Shown: positions 9,851-21,653 of the stretch, one piece after another | How the letters are laid out: each line of letters starts with the position of its first letter | How positions within the stretch are numbered: the stretch's first letter is position 1 | Source of the DNA: Smittia aterrima | Lineage: Eukaryota; Arthropoda; Insecta; Diptera; Chironomidae | DNA length: 64,000 nucleotides | Assembly (NCBI GenBank): GCA_033063855.1 | Contig: CP093830.1 | Span: 18,848,854-18,912,853 of the forward strand | Direction: 5' to 3' | Program-made: the position numbers and the translations under genes | The notes under the pieces: generated by a model | Seen by the model: the letters and a program-made list of their open reading frames with translations, nothing else | Told to the model about the DNA's origin: nothing | Databases searched by the model: none

Positions 9851-12800
9851 GAGTCTGCCACGAATAAATCTGTGGCAGGGTAGAGTCTGCCACGAACAAA
9901 TCTGTGGCAGGGTAGAGTCTGCCACGAATAAATCTTTGGCAGGATAGAGTCTGCCACGAATAAATCTGTGGTAGAATAGAGTCTGCCACGAATTAATCTG
10001 TGGCAGGGTAGAGTCTGCCACGAATAAATCTGTGGCAGGGTAGAGTCTGCCACGAATAAATCTGTGGCAGGGTAGAGTCTGCCACGAATAAATCTGTGGC
10101 AGGGTAGAGTCTGCCACGAATAAATCTGTGGCAGGATAGAGTCTGCCACGAATAAATCTGTGGCAGAGTAGAGTCTGCCACGAATAAATCTGTGGCAGGG
10201 TAGAGTCTGCCACGAATAAATCTGTGGCAGGGTAGAGTCTGCCACGAATAAATCTGTGGCAGGATAGAGTCTGCCACGAATAAATCTGTGGCAGAGTAGA
10301 GTCTGCCACGAATAAATCTGTGGCAGGGTAGAGTCTGCCACGAATAAATCTGTGGCAGGGTAGAGTCTGCCACGAATAAATCTGTGGCAGGATAGAGTCT
10401 GCCACGAATAAATCTGTGGCAGAGTAGAGTCTGCCACGAATAAATCTGTGGCAGGGTAGAGTCTGCCACGAATAAATCTGTGGCAGGGTAGAGTCTGCCA
10501 CGAATAAATCTGTGGCAGGGTAGAGTCTGCCACGAATAAATCTGTGGCAGGGTAGAGTCTGCCACGAATAAATCTGTGGCAGGGTAGAGTCTGCCACGAA
10601 TAAATCTGTGGCAGGGTAGAGTCTGCCACGAATAAATCTGTGGCAGGGTAGAGTCTGCCACGAATAAATCTGTGGCAGGGTAGAGTCTGCCACGAATAAA
10701 TCTGTGGCAGGGTAGAGTCTGCCACGAATAAATCTGTGGCAGGGTAGAGTCTGCCACGAATAAATCTGTGGCAGGGTAGAGTCTGCCACGAATAAATCTG
10801 TGGCAGGGTAGAGTCTGCCACGAATAAATCTGTGGCAGGGTAGAGTCTGCCACGAATAAATCTGTGGCAGGGTAGAGTCTGCCACGAATAAATCTGTGGC
10901 AGGGTAGAGTCTGCCACGAATAAATCTGTGGCAGGATAGAGTCTGCCACGAATAAATCTGTGGCAGAGTAGAGTCTGCCACGAATAAATCTGTGGCAGGG
11001 TAGAGTCTGCCACGAATAAATCTGTGGCAGGGTAGAGTCTGCCACGAATAAATCTGTGGCAGGGTAGAGTCTGCCACGAATAAATCTGTGGCAGGGTAGA
11101 GTCTGCCACGAATAAATCTGTGGCAGGGTAGAGTCTGCCACGAATAAATCTGTGGCAGGGTAGAGTCTGCCACGAATAAATCTGTGGCAGGGTAGAGTCT
11201 GCCACGAATAAATCTGTGGCAGGGTAGAGTCTGCCACGAATAAATCTGTGGCAGGGTAGAGTCTGCCACGAATAAATCTGTGGCAGGGTAGAGTCTGCCA
11301 CGAATAAATCTGTGGCAGGGTAGAGTCTGCCACGAATAAATCTGTGGCAGGGTAGAGTCTGCCACGAATAAATCTGTGGCAGGGTAGAGTCTGCCACGAA
11401 TAAATCTGTGGCAGGGTAGAGTCTGCCACGAATAAATCTGTGGCAGGGTAGAGTCTGCCACGAATAAATCTGTGGCAGGGTAGAGTCTGCCACGAATAAA
11501 TCTGTGGCAGGGTAGAGTCTGCCACGAATAAATCTGTGGCAGGGTAGAGTCTGCCACGAATAAATCTGTGGCAGGGTAGAGTCTGCCACGAATAAATCTG
11601 TGGCAGGGTAGAGTCTGCCACGAATAAATCTGTGGCAGGGTAGAGTCTGCCACGAATAAATCTGTGGCAGGGTAGAGTCTGCCACGAATAAATCTGTGGC
11701 AGGGTAGAGTCTGCCACGAATAAATCTGTGGCAGGGTAGAGTCTGCCACGAATAAATCTGTGGCAGGGTAGAGTCTGCCACGAATAAATCTGTGGCAGGG
11801 TAGAGTCTGCCACGAATAAATCTGTGGCAGGGTAGAGTCTGCCACGAATAAATCTGTGGCAGGGTAGAGTCTGCCACGAATAAATCTGTGGCAGGGTAGA
11901 GTCTGCCACGAATAAATCTGTGGCAGGGTAGAGTCTGCCACGAATAAATCTGTGGCAGGGTAGAGTCTGCCACGAATAAATCTGTGGCAGGGTAGAGTCT
12001 GCCACGAATAAATCTGTGGCAGGGTAGAGTCTGCCACGAATAAATCTGTGGCAGGGTAGAGTCTGCCACGAATAAATCTGTGGCAGGGTAGAGTCTGCCA
12101 CGAATAAATCTGTGGCAGGGTAGAGTCTGCCACGAATAAATCTGTGGCAGGGTAGAGTCTGCCACGAATAAATCTGTGGCAGGGTAGAGTCTGCCACGAA
12201 TAAATCTGTGGCAGGGTAGAGTCTGCCACGAATAAATCTGTGGCAGGGTAGAGTCTGCCACGAATAAATCTGTGGCAGGGTAGAGTCTGCCACGAATAAA
12301 TCTGTGGCAGGGTAGAGTCTGCCACGAATAAATCTGTGGCAGGGTAGAGTCTGCCACGAATAAATCTGTGGCAGGGTAGAGTCTGCCACGAATAAATCTG
12401 TGGCAGGGTAGAGTCTGCCACGAATAAATCTGTGGCAGGGTAGAGTCTGCCACGAATAAATCTGTGGCAGGGTAGAGTCTGCCACGAATAAATCTGTGGC
12501 AGGTAGAGTCTGCCACGAATAAATCTGTGGCAGGGTAGAGTCTGCCACGAATAAATCTGTGGCAGGGTAGAGTCTGCCACGAATAAATCTGTGGCAGGGT
12601 AGAATCTGCCACGAATAAATCTGTGGCAGGGTAGAATCTGCCACGAATAAATCTGTGGCAGGGTAGAGTCTGCCACGAATAAATCTGTGGCAGGGTAGAG
12701 TCTGCCACGAATAAATCTGTGGCAGGGTAGAGTCTGCCACGAATAAATCTGTGGCAGGGTAGAGTCTGCCACGAATAAATCTGTGGCAGGGTAGAGTCTG

Positions 12801-15800
12801 CCACGAATAAATCTGTGGCAGGGTAGAGTCTGCCACGAATAAATCTGTGGCAGGGTAGAGTCTGCCACGAATAAATCTGTGGCAGGGTAGAATCTGCCAC
12901 GAATAAATCTGTGGCAGGGTAGAGTCTGCCACGAATAAATCTGTGGCAGGGTAGAGTCTGCCACGAATAAATCTGTGGCAGGGTAGAGTCTGCCACGAAT
13001 AAATCTGTGGCAGGGTAGAGTCTGCCACGAATAAATCTGTGGCAGGGTAGAGTCTGCCACGAATAAATCTGTGGCAGGGTAGAGTCTGCCACGAATAAAT
13101 CTGTGGCAGGGTAGAGTCTGCCACGAATAAATCTGTGGCAGGGTAGAGTCTGCCACGAATAAATCTGTGGCAGGGTAGAGTCTGCCACGAATAAATCTGT
13201 GGCAGGGTAGAGTCTGCCACGAATAAATCTGTGGCAGGGTAGAGTCTGCCACGAATAAATCTGTGGCAGGGTAGAGTCTGCCACGAATAAATCTGTGGCA
13301 GGGTAGAGTCTGCCACGAATAAATCTGTGGCAGGGTAGAGTCTGCCACGAATAAATCTGTGGCAGGGTAGAGTCTGCCACGAATAAATCTGTGGCAGGGT
13401 AGAGTCTGCCACGAATAAATCTGTGGCAGGGTAGAGTCTGCCACGAATAAATCTGTGGCAGGGTAGAGTCTGCCACGAATAAATCTGTGGCAGGGTAGAG
13501 TCTGCCACGAATAAATCTGTGGCAGGGTAGAGTCTGCCACGAATAAATCTGTGGCAGGGTAGAGTCTGCCACGAATAAATCTGTGGCAGGGTAGAGTCTG
13601 CCACGAATAAATCTGTGGCAGGGTAGAGTCTGCCACGAATAAATCTGTGGCAGGGTAGAGTCTGCCACGAATAAATCTGTGGCAGGGTAGAGTCTGCCAC
13701 GAATAAATCTGTGGCAGGGTAGAGTCTGCCACGAATAAATCTGTGGCAGGGTAGAGTCTGCCACGAATAAATCTGTGGCAGGGTAGAGTCTGCCACGAAT
13801 AAATCTGTGGCAGGGTAGAGTCTGCCACGAATAAATCTGTGGCAGATAGAGTCTGCCACGAATAAATCTGTGGCAGGGTAGAGTCTGCCACGAATAAATC
13901 TGTGGCAGGGTAGAGTCTGCCACGAATAAATCTGTGGCAGGGTAGAGTCTGCCACGAATAAATCTGTGGCAGGGTAGAGTCTGCCACGAATAAATCTGTG
14001 GCAGGGTAGAGTCTGCCACGAATAAATCTGTGGCAGGGTAGAGTCTGCCACGAATAAATCTGTGGCAGGATAGAGTCTGCCACGAATAAATCTGTGGCAG
14101 GGTAGAATCTGCCACGAATAAATCTGTGGCAGGGTAGAGTCTGCCACGAATAAATCTGTGGCAGGGTAGAGTCTGCCACGAATAAATCTGTGGCAGGGTA
14201 GAGTCTGCCACGAATAAATCTGTGGCAGGGTAGAGTCTGCCACGAATAAATCTGTGGCAGGGTAGAGTCTGCCACGAATAAATCTGTGGCAGGGTAGAGT
14301 CTGCCACGAATAAATCTGTGGCAGGGTAGAGTCTGCCACGAATAAATCTGTGGCAGGGTAGAGTCTGCCACGAATAAATCTGTGGCAGGGTAGAGTCTGC
14401 CACGAATAAATCTGTGGCAGGGTAGAGTCTGCCACGAATAAATCTGTGGCAGGGTAGAGTCTGCCACGAATAAATCTGTGGCAGGGTAGAGTCTGCCACG
14501 AATAAATCTGTGGCAGGGTAGAGTCTGCCACGAATAAATCTGTGGCAGGGTAGAGTCTGCCACGAATAAATCTGTGGCAGGGTAGAGTCTGCCACGAATA
14601 AATCTGTGGCAGGGTAGAGTCTGCCACGAATAAATCTGTGGCAGGGTAGAGTCTGCCACGAATAAATCTGTGGCAGGGTAGAGTCTGCCACGAATAAATC
14701 TGTGGCAGGGTAGAGTCTGCCACGAATAAATCTGTGGCAGGGTAGAGTCTGCCACGAATAAATCTGTGGCAGGGTAGAGTCTGCCACGAATAAATCTGTG
14801 GCAGGGTAGAGTCTGCCACGAATAAATCTGTGGCAGGGTAGAGTCTGCCACGAATAAATCTGTGGCAGGGTAGAGTCTGCCACGAATAAATCTGTGGCAG
14901 GGTAGAGTCTGCCACGAATAAATCTGTGGCAGGGTAGAGTCTGCCACGAATAAATCTGTGGCAGGGTAGAGTCTGCCACGAATAAATCTGTGGCAGGGTA
15001 GAGTCTGCCACGAATAAATCTGTGGCAGGGTAGAGTCTGCCACGAATAAATCTGTGGCAGGGTAGAGTCTGCCACGAATAAATCTGTGGCAGGGTAGAGT
15101 CTGCCACGAATAAATCTGTGGCAGGGTAGAGTCTGCCACGAATAAATCTGTGGCAGGGTAGAGTCTGCCACGAATAAATCTGTGGCAGGGTAGAGTCTGC
15201 CACGAATAAATCTGTGGCAGGGTAGAGTCTGCCACGAATAAATCTGTGGCAGGGTAGAGTCTGCCACGAATAAATCTGTGGCAGGGTAGAGTCTGCCACG
15301 AATAAATCTGTGGCAGGGTAGAGTCTGCCACGAATAAATCTGTGGCAGGGTAGAGTCTGCCACGAATAAATCTGTGGCAGGGTAGAGTCTGCCACGAATA
15401 AATCTGTGGCAGGGTAGAGTCTGCCACGAATAAATCTGTGGCAGGGTAGAGTCTGCCACGAATAAATCTGTGGCAGGGTAGAGTCTGCCACGAATAAATC
15501 TGTGGCAGGGTAGAGTCTGCCACGAATAAATCTGTGGCAGGGTAGAGTCTGCCACGAATAAATCTGTGGCAGGGTAGAGTCTGCCACGAATAAATCTGTG
15601 GCAGGGTAGAGTCTGCCACGAATAAATCTGTGGCAGGGTAGAGTCTGCCACGAATAAATCTGTGGCAGGGTAGAGTCTGCCACGAATAAATCTGTGGCAG
15701 GGTAGAGTCTGCCACGAATAAATCTGTGGCAGGGTAGAGTCTGCCACGAATAAATCTGTGGCAGGGTAGAGTCTGCCACGAATAAATCTGTGGCAGGGTA

Positions 15801-18800
15801 GAGTCTGCCACGAATAAATCTGTGGCAGGGTAGAGTCTGCCACGAATAAATCTGTGGCAGGGTAGAGTCTGCCACGAATAAATCTGTGGCAGGGTAGAGT
15901 CTGCCACGAATAAATCTGTGGCAGGGTAGAGTCTGCCACGAATAAATCTGTGGCAGGGTAGAGTCTGCCACGAATAAATCTGTGGCAGGGTAGAGTCTGC
16001 CACGAATAAATCTGTGGCAGGGTAGAGTCTGCCACGAATAAATCTGTGGCAGGGTAGAGTCTGCCACGAATAAATCTGTGGCAGGGTAGAGTCTGCCACG
16101 AATAAATCTGTGGCAGGGTAGAGTCTGCCACGAATAAATCTGTGGCAGGGTAGAGTCTGCCACGAATAAATCTGTGGCAGGGTAGAGTCTGCCACGAATA
16201 AATCTGTGGCAGGGTAGAGTCTGCCACGAATAAATCTGTGGCAGGGTAGAGTCTGCCACGAATAAATCTGTGGCAGGGTAGAGTCTGCCACGAATAAATC
16301 TGTGGCAGGGTAGAGTCTGCCACGAATAAATCTGTGGCAGGGTAGAGTCTGCCACGAATAAATCTGTGGCAGGGTAGAGTCTGCCACGAATAAATCTGTG
16401 GCAGGGTAGAGTCTGCCACGAATAAATCTGTGGCAGGGTAGAGTCTGCCACGAATAAATCTGTGGCAGGGTAGAGTCTGCCACGAATAAATCTGTGGCAG
16501 GGTAGAGTCTGCCACGAATAAATCTGTGGCAGGGTAGAGTCTGCCACGAATAAATCTGTGGCAGGGTAGAGTCTGCCACGAATAAATCTGTGGCAGGGTA
16601 GAGTCTGCCACGAATAAATCTGTGGCAGGGTAGAGTCTGCCACGAATAAATCTGTGGCAGGGTAGAGTCTGCCACGAATAAATCTGTGGCAGAGTAGAGT
16701 CTGCCACGAATAAATCTGTGGCAGGGTAGAGTCTGCCACGAATAAATCTGTGGCAGGGTAGAGTCTGCCACGAATAAATCTGTGGCAGGGTAGAGTCTGC
16801 CACGAATAAATCTGTGGCAGGGTAGAGTCTGCCACGAATAAATCTGTGGCAGGGTAGAGTCTGCCACGAATAAATCTGTGGCAGGGTAGAGTCTGCCACG
16901 AATAAATCTGTGGCAGGGTAGAGTCTGCCACGAATAAATCTGTGGCAGGGTAGAGTCTGCCACGAATAAATCTGTGGCAGGGTAGAGTCTGCCACGAATA
17001 AATCTGTGGCAGGGTAGAGTCTGCCACGAATAAATCTGTGGCAGGGTAGAGTCTGCCACGAATAAATCTGTGGCAGGGTAGAGTCTGCCACGAATAAATC
17101 TGTGGCAGGGTAGAGTCTGCCACGAATAAATCTGTGGCAGGGTAGAGTCTGCCACGAATAAATCTGTGGCAGGGTAGAGTCTGCCACGAATAAATCTGTG
17201 GCAGGGTAGAGTCTGCCACGAATAAATCTGTGGCAGGGTAGAGTCTGCCACGAATAAATCTGTGGCAGGGTAGAGTCTGCCACGAATAAATCTGTGGCAG
17301 GGTAGAGTCTGCCACGAATAAATCTGTGGCAGGGTAGAGTCTGCCACGAATAAATCTGTGGCAGGGTAGAGTCTGCCACGAATAAATCTGTGGCAGGGTA
17401 GAGTCTGCCACGAATAAATCTGTGGCAGGGTAGAGTCTGCCACGAATAAATCTGTGGCAGGGTAGAGTCTGCCACGAATAAATCTGTGGCAGGGTAGAGT
17501 CTGCCACGAATAAATCTGTGGCAGGGTAGAGTCTGCCACGAATAAATCTGTGGCAGGGTAGAGTCTGCCACGAATAAATCTGTGGCAGGGTAGAGTCTGC
17601 CACGAATAAATCTGTGGCAGGGTAGAGTCTGCCACGAATAAATCTGTGGCAGGGTAGAGTCTGCCACGAATAAATCTGTGGCAGGGTAGAGTCTGCCACG
17701 AATAAATCTGTGGCAGGGTAGAGTCTGCCACGAATAAATCTGTGGCAGGGTAGAGTCTGCCACGAATAAATCTGTGGCAGGGTAGAGTCTGCCACGAATA
17801 AATCTGTGGCAGGGTAGAGTCTGCCACGAATAAATCTGTGGCAGGGTAGAGTCTGCCACGAATAAATCTGTGGCAGGGTAGAGTCTGCCACGAATAAATC
17901 TGTGGCAGGGTAGAGTCTGCCACGAATAAATCTGTGGCAGGGTAGAGTCTGCCACGAATAAATCTGTGGCAGGGTAGAGTCTGCCACGAATAAATCTGTG
18001 GCAGGGTAGAGTCTGCCACGAATAAATCTGTGGCAGGGTAGAGTCTGCCACGAATAAATCTGTGGCAGGGTAGAGTCTGCCACGAATAAATCTGTGGCAG
18101 GGTAGAGTCTGCCACGAATAAATCTGTGGCAGGGTAGAGTCTGCCACGAATAAATCTGTGGCAGGGTAGAGTCTGCCACGAATAAATCTGTGGCAGGGTA
18201 GAGTCTGCCACGAATAAATCTGTGGCAGGGTAGAGTCTGCCACGAATAAATCTGTGGCAGGGTAGAGTCTGCCACGAATAAATCTGTGGCAGGGTAGAGT
18301 CTGCCACGAATAAATCTGTGGCAGGGTAGAGTCTGCCACGAATAAATCTGTGGCAGGGTAGAGTCTGCCACGAATAAATCTGTGGCAGGGTAGAGTCTGC
18401 CACGAATAAATCTGTGGCAGGGTAGAGTCTGCCACGAATAAATCTGTGGCAGGGTAGAGTCTGCCACGAATAAATCTGTGGCAGGGTAGAGTCTGCCACG
18501 AATAAATCTGTGGCAGGGTAGAGTCTGCCACGAATAAATCTGTGGCAGGGTAGAGTCTGCCACGAATAAATCTGTGGCAGGGTAGAGTCTGCCACGAATA
18601 AATCTGTGGCAGGGTAGAGTCTGCCACGAATAAATCTGTGGCAGGATAGAGTCTGCCACGAATAAATCTGTGGCAGAGTAGAGTCTGCCACGAATAAATC
18701 TGTGGCAGGGTAGAGTCTGCCACGAATAAATCTGTGGCAGGGTAGAGTCTGCCACGAATAAATCTGTGGCAGGGTAGAGTCTGCCACGAATAAATCTGTG

Positions 18801-19178
18801 GCAGGGTAGAGTCTGCCACGAATAAATCTGTGGCAGGATAGAGTCTGCCACGAATAAATCTGTGGCAGGATAGAGTCTGCCACGAATAAATCTGTGGCAG
18901 GATAGAGTCTGCCACGAATAAATCTGTGGCAGGATAGAGTCTGCCACGAATAAATCTGCCACGAATAAATCTGTGGCAGGATAGAGTCTGCCACGAATAA
19001 ATCTGTGGCAGGATAGAGTCTGCCACGAATAAATCTGTGGCAGGATAGAGTCTGCCACGAATAAATCTGTGGCAGGATAGAGTCTGCCACGAATAAATCT
19101 GTGGCAGGATAGAGTCTGCCACGAATAAATCTGTGGCAGGATAGTCTGCCACGAATAAATCTGTGGCAGGGTAGAGTC
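9851..19178. repeat. 32-bp hairpin minisatellite, about 291 tandem copies
   Basis: A strict 32-bp period runs without interruption for about 9.33 kb. Each monomer holds a perfect inverted repeat, CTGCCAC and GTGGCAG, around a 10-base loop (GAATAAATCT), followed by a short spacer of the type GGTAGAGT. The loop contains AATAAA on the + strand. The core is almost identical from copy to copy. Variant monomers (GGATA or GAGTA in place of GGGTA) cluster at the two ends. Length variants occur near 12502, 13843, 18951 and 19141. There are no unique spacers between units. The minus strand is free of stops in all three frames, which explains three open frames of over 3,000 codons; I see no evidence that they encode protein. 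Copy number depends on the assembly being right. Confidence 0.98.
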
Positions 19179-19198
19179 ATGAAAGAAAACAAGTGGCA

Positions 19199-19246
19199 GT
19201 ACCGAACTTACTGTAGTGTTTTTCATCCGTTGTACTGGTTACAGGG
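19199..19246. repeat. Dispersed ~45-bp repeat, copy 1
   Basis: This piece, starting GTACCGAACTTACTGT and ending TGGTTACAGGG, recurs with a few changes at 35360-35402. It lies immediately to the right of the minisatellite. Two copies 16 kb apart suggest part of a mobile or dispersed family, but its full extent is unclear. Confidence 0.6.
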
Positions 19247-19254
19247 GACATTTT

Positions 19255-19680
19255 ACTTATAGGGATCAAAGTTTCACTCAGAGCTCACCAGAGGTGGATC
19301 CAATGTGTGGAGCTTGGATTTTCTGGAATTTATTGCTTTATCTTGACCAGTTGAACATTTTTATGAACATCTCAATGCTCTAACTCCAAAGGGAACGAAA
19401 TTCCACTCTGAGCTCACCAGAGATGGATCCAATGTTTGGAGCTTAGATTTTCTAGGATTTATTGCTTTATCTTGACCAGTTGAACATTTTTTATGAACAT
19501 CTCAATGCTCTAACTCCAAAGGGAACGAAATTCCACTCTGAGCTCACCAGAGATGGATCCAATGTTTGGAGCTTAGATTTTCTGGGATTTATTGCTTAGT
19601 CGTGGCCAGCTGATCATTTCATGTGAACAAATGAAAACTCTAATTCCAAATAGAAAAAAGTTTCACTTGGCGCTGGTTGA
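19255..19680. repeat. Three tandem ~130-bp repeats
   Basis: GAGCTCACCAGAG followed by TGGATCCAATG recurs at 19281, 19410 and 19540, giving a period of about 129-130 bases. The first two units are highly similar; the third diverges after about 19600. There is no coding potential. The GAGCTCACCAGA motif appears once more at 19814, at the head of the neighbouring GGGCCC module, so the two repeat types are probably related. Confidence 0.85.
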
Positions 19681-19794
19681 AGGATGATTCGTATCTAGTC
19701 AGCTCTGGGATTCAAGCATTCGTTTAAGCACGCTGAACATTTCTCGCGAAGAAGTGTCAGCGGAAATGTTGAGAAAGCTGAATAAATTGAAAAA

Positions 19795-20060
19795 GTTTAA
19801 AAATTTTGTATGGAGCTCACCAGACTCCAGCCCCGTGGGCCCGAACCACTTGAGCTATCAAGTCCATCTAAAAAGGTTTTTGTTTTATTCATAAATAGAA
19901 CCTAATGGTAAAAACCAAAAGTAGCTAGCTGCTTCCGTTCTCGAGAAAATCGAGTTACAAGCAAAAATCGACTTTTTGTATGGAGATTTCAGGTATTGGG
20001 CCCGTGGGCCCGATCCTGATAAGCTAGGAAAAAATCTCCAAAAGCTTTTTACCCAATTAA
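19795..20060. repeat. Two diverged GGGCCC-containing modules
   Basis: Two related modules start at about 19800 (TTTTGTATGGAGCTC) and 19972 (TTTTTGTATGGAGATT). Each carries CCGTGGGCCCGA and a downstream GAGCTATC/AAGCTAGG, about 170 bases apart; the second also has GGGCCC on both sides of a GT. On the minus strand each has a weak RNA polymerase III A-box-like string (TAGCTCAAGTGG), but no convincing B box. This is probably an old short interspersed repeat; the family is not recognised. Confidence 0.5.
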
Positions 20061-20574
20061 AATTCTCTATCGCCTGGTAAAGAAATTATTTTGCAAGCTC
20101 ATCGCGTTCGCGAGTTATTTCAATAACGGACCTCGGACAAAGCGACAAAGCGGCCATAATAGGAATTTCCATACTTCCGATGAAAAACCCTTAAAATTAG
20201 CAGCTCTTTAATTAACTTACTTAAAAATAAACTTTTTTTTTGAAAAAATTAGATATTTTAAACTGAATCCAATAAGATTAAAAGTTTTCTTTTCGAATTT
20301 CTCTCGAAATAAATATTTCAGTTTGAATTTTGTGATTCAAATGGCGGTCATTAAAGAATTTTTCTCAATATTGTTTAAACGAAATTCTTCAAACTGCGAT
20401 AAACATCAAATAAAACTAGCCTTAAGATCTGTGGCAGGATTAAAGTCTGAATTTTCTTTATCATCTTTGATAATTCTGAATCGCCTTTTTCATTTTGTGA
20501 TGAAATTTCCACTTTGAATCTCATCTAGTTGATTTAGTTTAGAAATCTAAGATAGCTTTTCAGTTTAATTAAAA
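20061..20574. other. Upstream region of the RING-protease gene
   Basis: AT-rich DNA, no recognised gene. The open frame at 20323-20517 shows no domain. An isolated partial minisatellite monomer lies at 20427-20449. The 5' UTR of the gene starting at 20575 is probably in the last 100-200 bases; no TATA box at a convincing distance. Confidence 0.5.
20427..20449. repeat. Isolated partial copy of the 32-bp monomer
   Basis: ATCTGTGGCAGGAT followed by A-rich bases and AGTCTG matches the loop, right arm and spacer of the array monomer with a couple of changes. It sits about 1.25 kb beyond the array end and 126 bases upstream of the intact RING-protease gene. Confidence 0.6.
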
Positions 20575-21556
20575 ATGAGAAAAAGAAATCACAAAAAGCT
20601 AGATCTCGAAAAAATTATTGCCAATAGAGCAAAGAGAAACAATGCTAAATGTGCAGTATGTAAAGAAAAGTTTTCGAGTGAGCTGTTTAAATTAGAATGT
20701 GACGAAAACGTGTGCCTGGACTGTGCTTTTATAATTTTTCAAAATTCTGAGTTCGATGAAAATGTTTGCCCAGTTTGTAAAAAGAAAATTGAAAAACTCC
20801 ACATCGAAAAATCTCTTCTCCAACGAGATTACATCACGTTTCTCGAAGTGGAGTTTAACAAGGCATTGATTCTCAAGATAGAAACTTCAAAAAAATTGAA
20901 AGAATTTGTTGTGTATCAAGATGCTCGCTTAAAACGAGAAGATGGTAAGATTTTTTATTTTTGGAAGTTTTATTTTCTAATAAAGTGTTTTAGCTGCTCT
21001 TTTAACAGGGCCTCACTGGTTGAACAACGACACAATAGATTTCTTCCTCAAATATTATGAACAGAAGTTTGATAGAGAAGAAATTTTGTTCGTGTCAACA
21101 ATGTATACTCAAGCCTTGAAAATGAGTCCTGATGATCAAACACAATTGTTGCTGGAATCGCTTGCAGTAGATGCAAGAAACATCATTCTATTTGCCTTAA
21201 ACGACAACGATTCAGCAGAAGAAGGAGGAAGTCATTGGAGCCTTTTAGTTTTCAGTCGACTTGAAAATAAGTTTTTTAGCTTCGATTCGCTGAACAATTA
21301 CAATCTAAAAGCGTGCAAAAAACTTATCGGTAAACTTCGATTGGCAAACCTCGGAGAAAATGCTCTACTTGAAAAGCACGAATGTTTACAGCAAGAAAAC
21401 GGCAACGACTGTGGAGTGCTTCTACTGAGCAATGCAGAGAACGTGGTGAATCATTATATAAAGTGCTGCCAAGTCAAGAACACCATGACGTCAAGAAACT
21501 GCAACAAACGATTAGAGCTTTTAGGCCTAATCACAATGTTGGGCCATAACATTTGA
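20575..21556 (+). CDS. RING-like zinc finger fused to SENP8/NEDP1-like cysteine protease
   Basis: Two exons, 20575-20944 and 21009-21556, join in frame across a 64-base GT-AG intron and give 305 residues. Residues about 15-80 form a RING-like treble clef with seven Cys (CAVC, then LECDENVCLDC, then CPVC); the usual eighth ligand is not obvious. A short helical linker follows. From residue 123, GPHWLNNDTIDFFLKYY opens a C48 (Ulp1/SENP) domain closest to SENP8, the NEDD8-specific protease: NDNDSAEEGGSHWSLLVFSR gives the catalytic His, FSFDSLNNYN the Asp, and QQENGNDCGVLL the oxyanion Gln and nucleophile Cys. All are present, so activity is plausible; whether it acts on NEDD8, SUMO or ubiquitin is unknown. 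SENP8 in animals is about 210-220 residues without a RING. Broken relatives lie at 8552-9640. Confidence 0.8.
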
Positions 21557-21653
21557 AAATAGTGAAAAGCTCACAATTTGTTAGTCACAAATCTAAATTC
21601 TCGTTAATAACGCAAAATTTTATTTGAACAAATTCAGAAGCTTCATAAACATC

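Noticed and set aside
9851..19178. CRISPR array (regular 32-bp repeats with dyads)
   Set aside because: There are no variable spacers, no cas genes and the genome is an insect's.
9656..19226. Three minus-strand open frames of over 3,000 codons
   Set aside because: They are the same tandem repeat read in three phases; any 32-bp unit without stops would do this. There is no promoter, domain or start context.
19795..20060. tRNA gene or tRNA-derived SINE on the minus strand
   Set aside because: An A-box-like string is present, but no B box at the right distance and no cloverleaf could be folded by eye.
20323..20517. 64-codon frame upstream of the RING-protease gene
   Set aside because: No domain, no splice continuity, AT-rich composition; likely chance.
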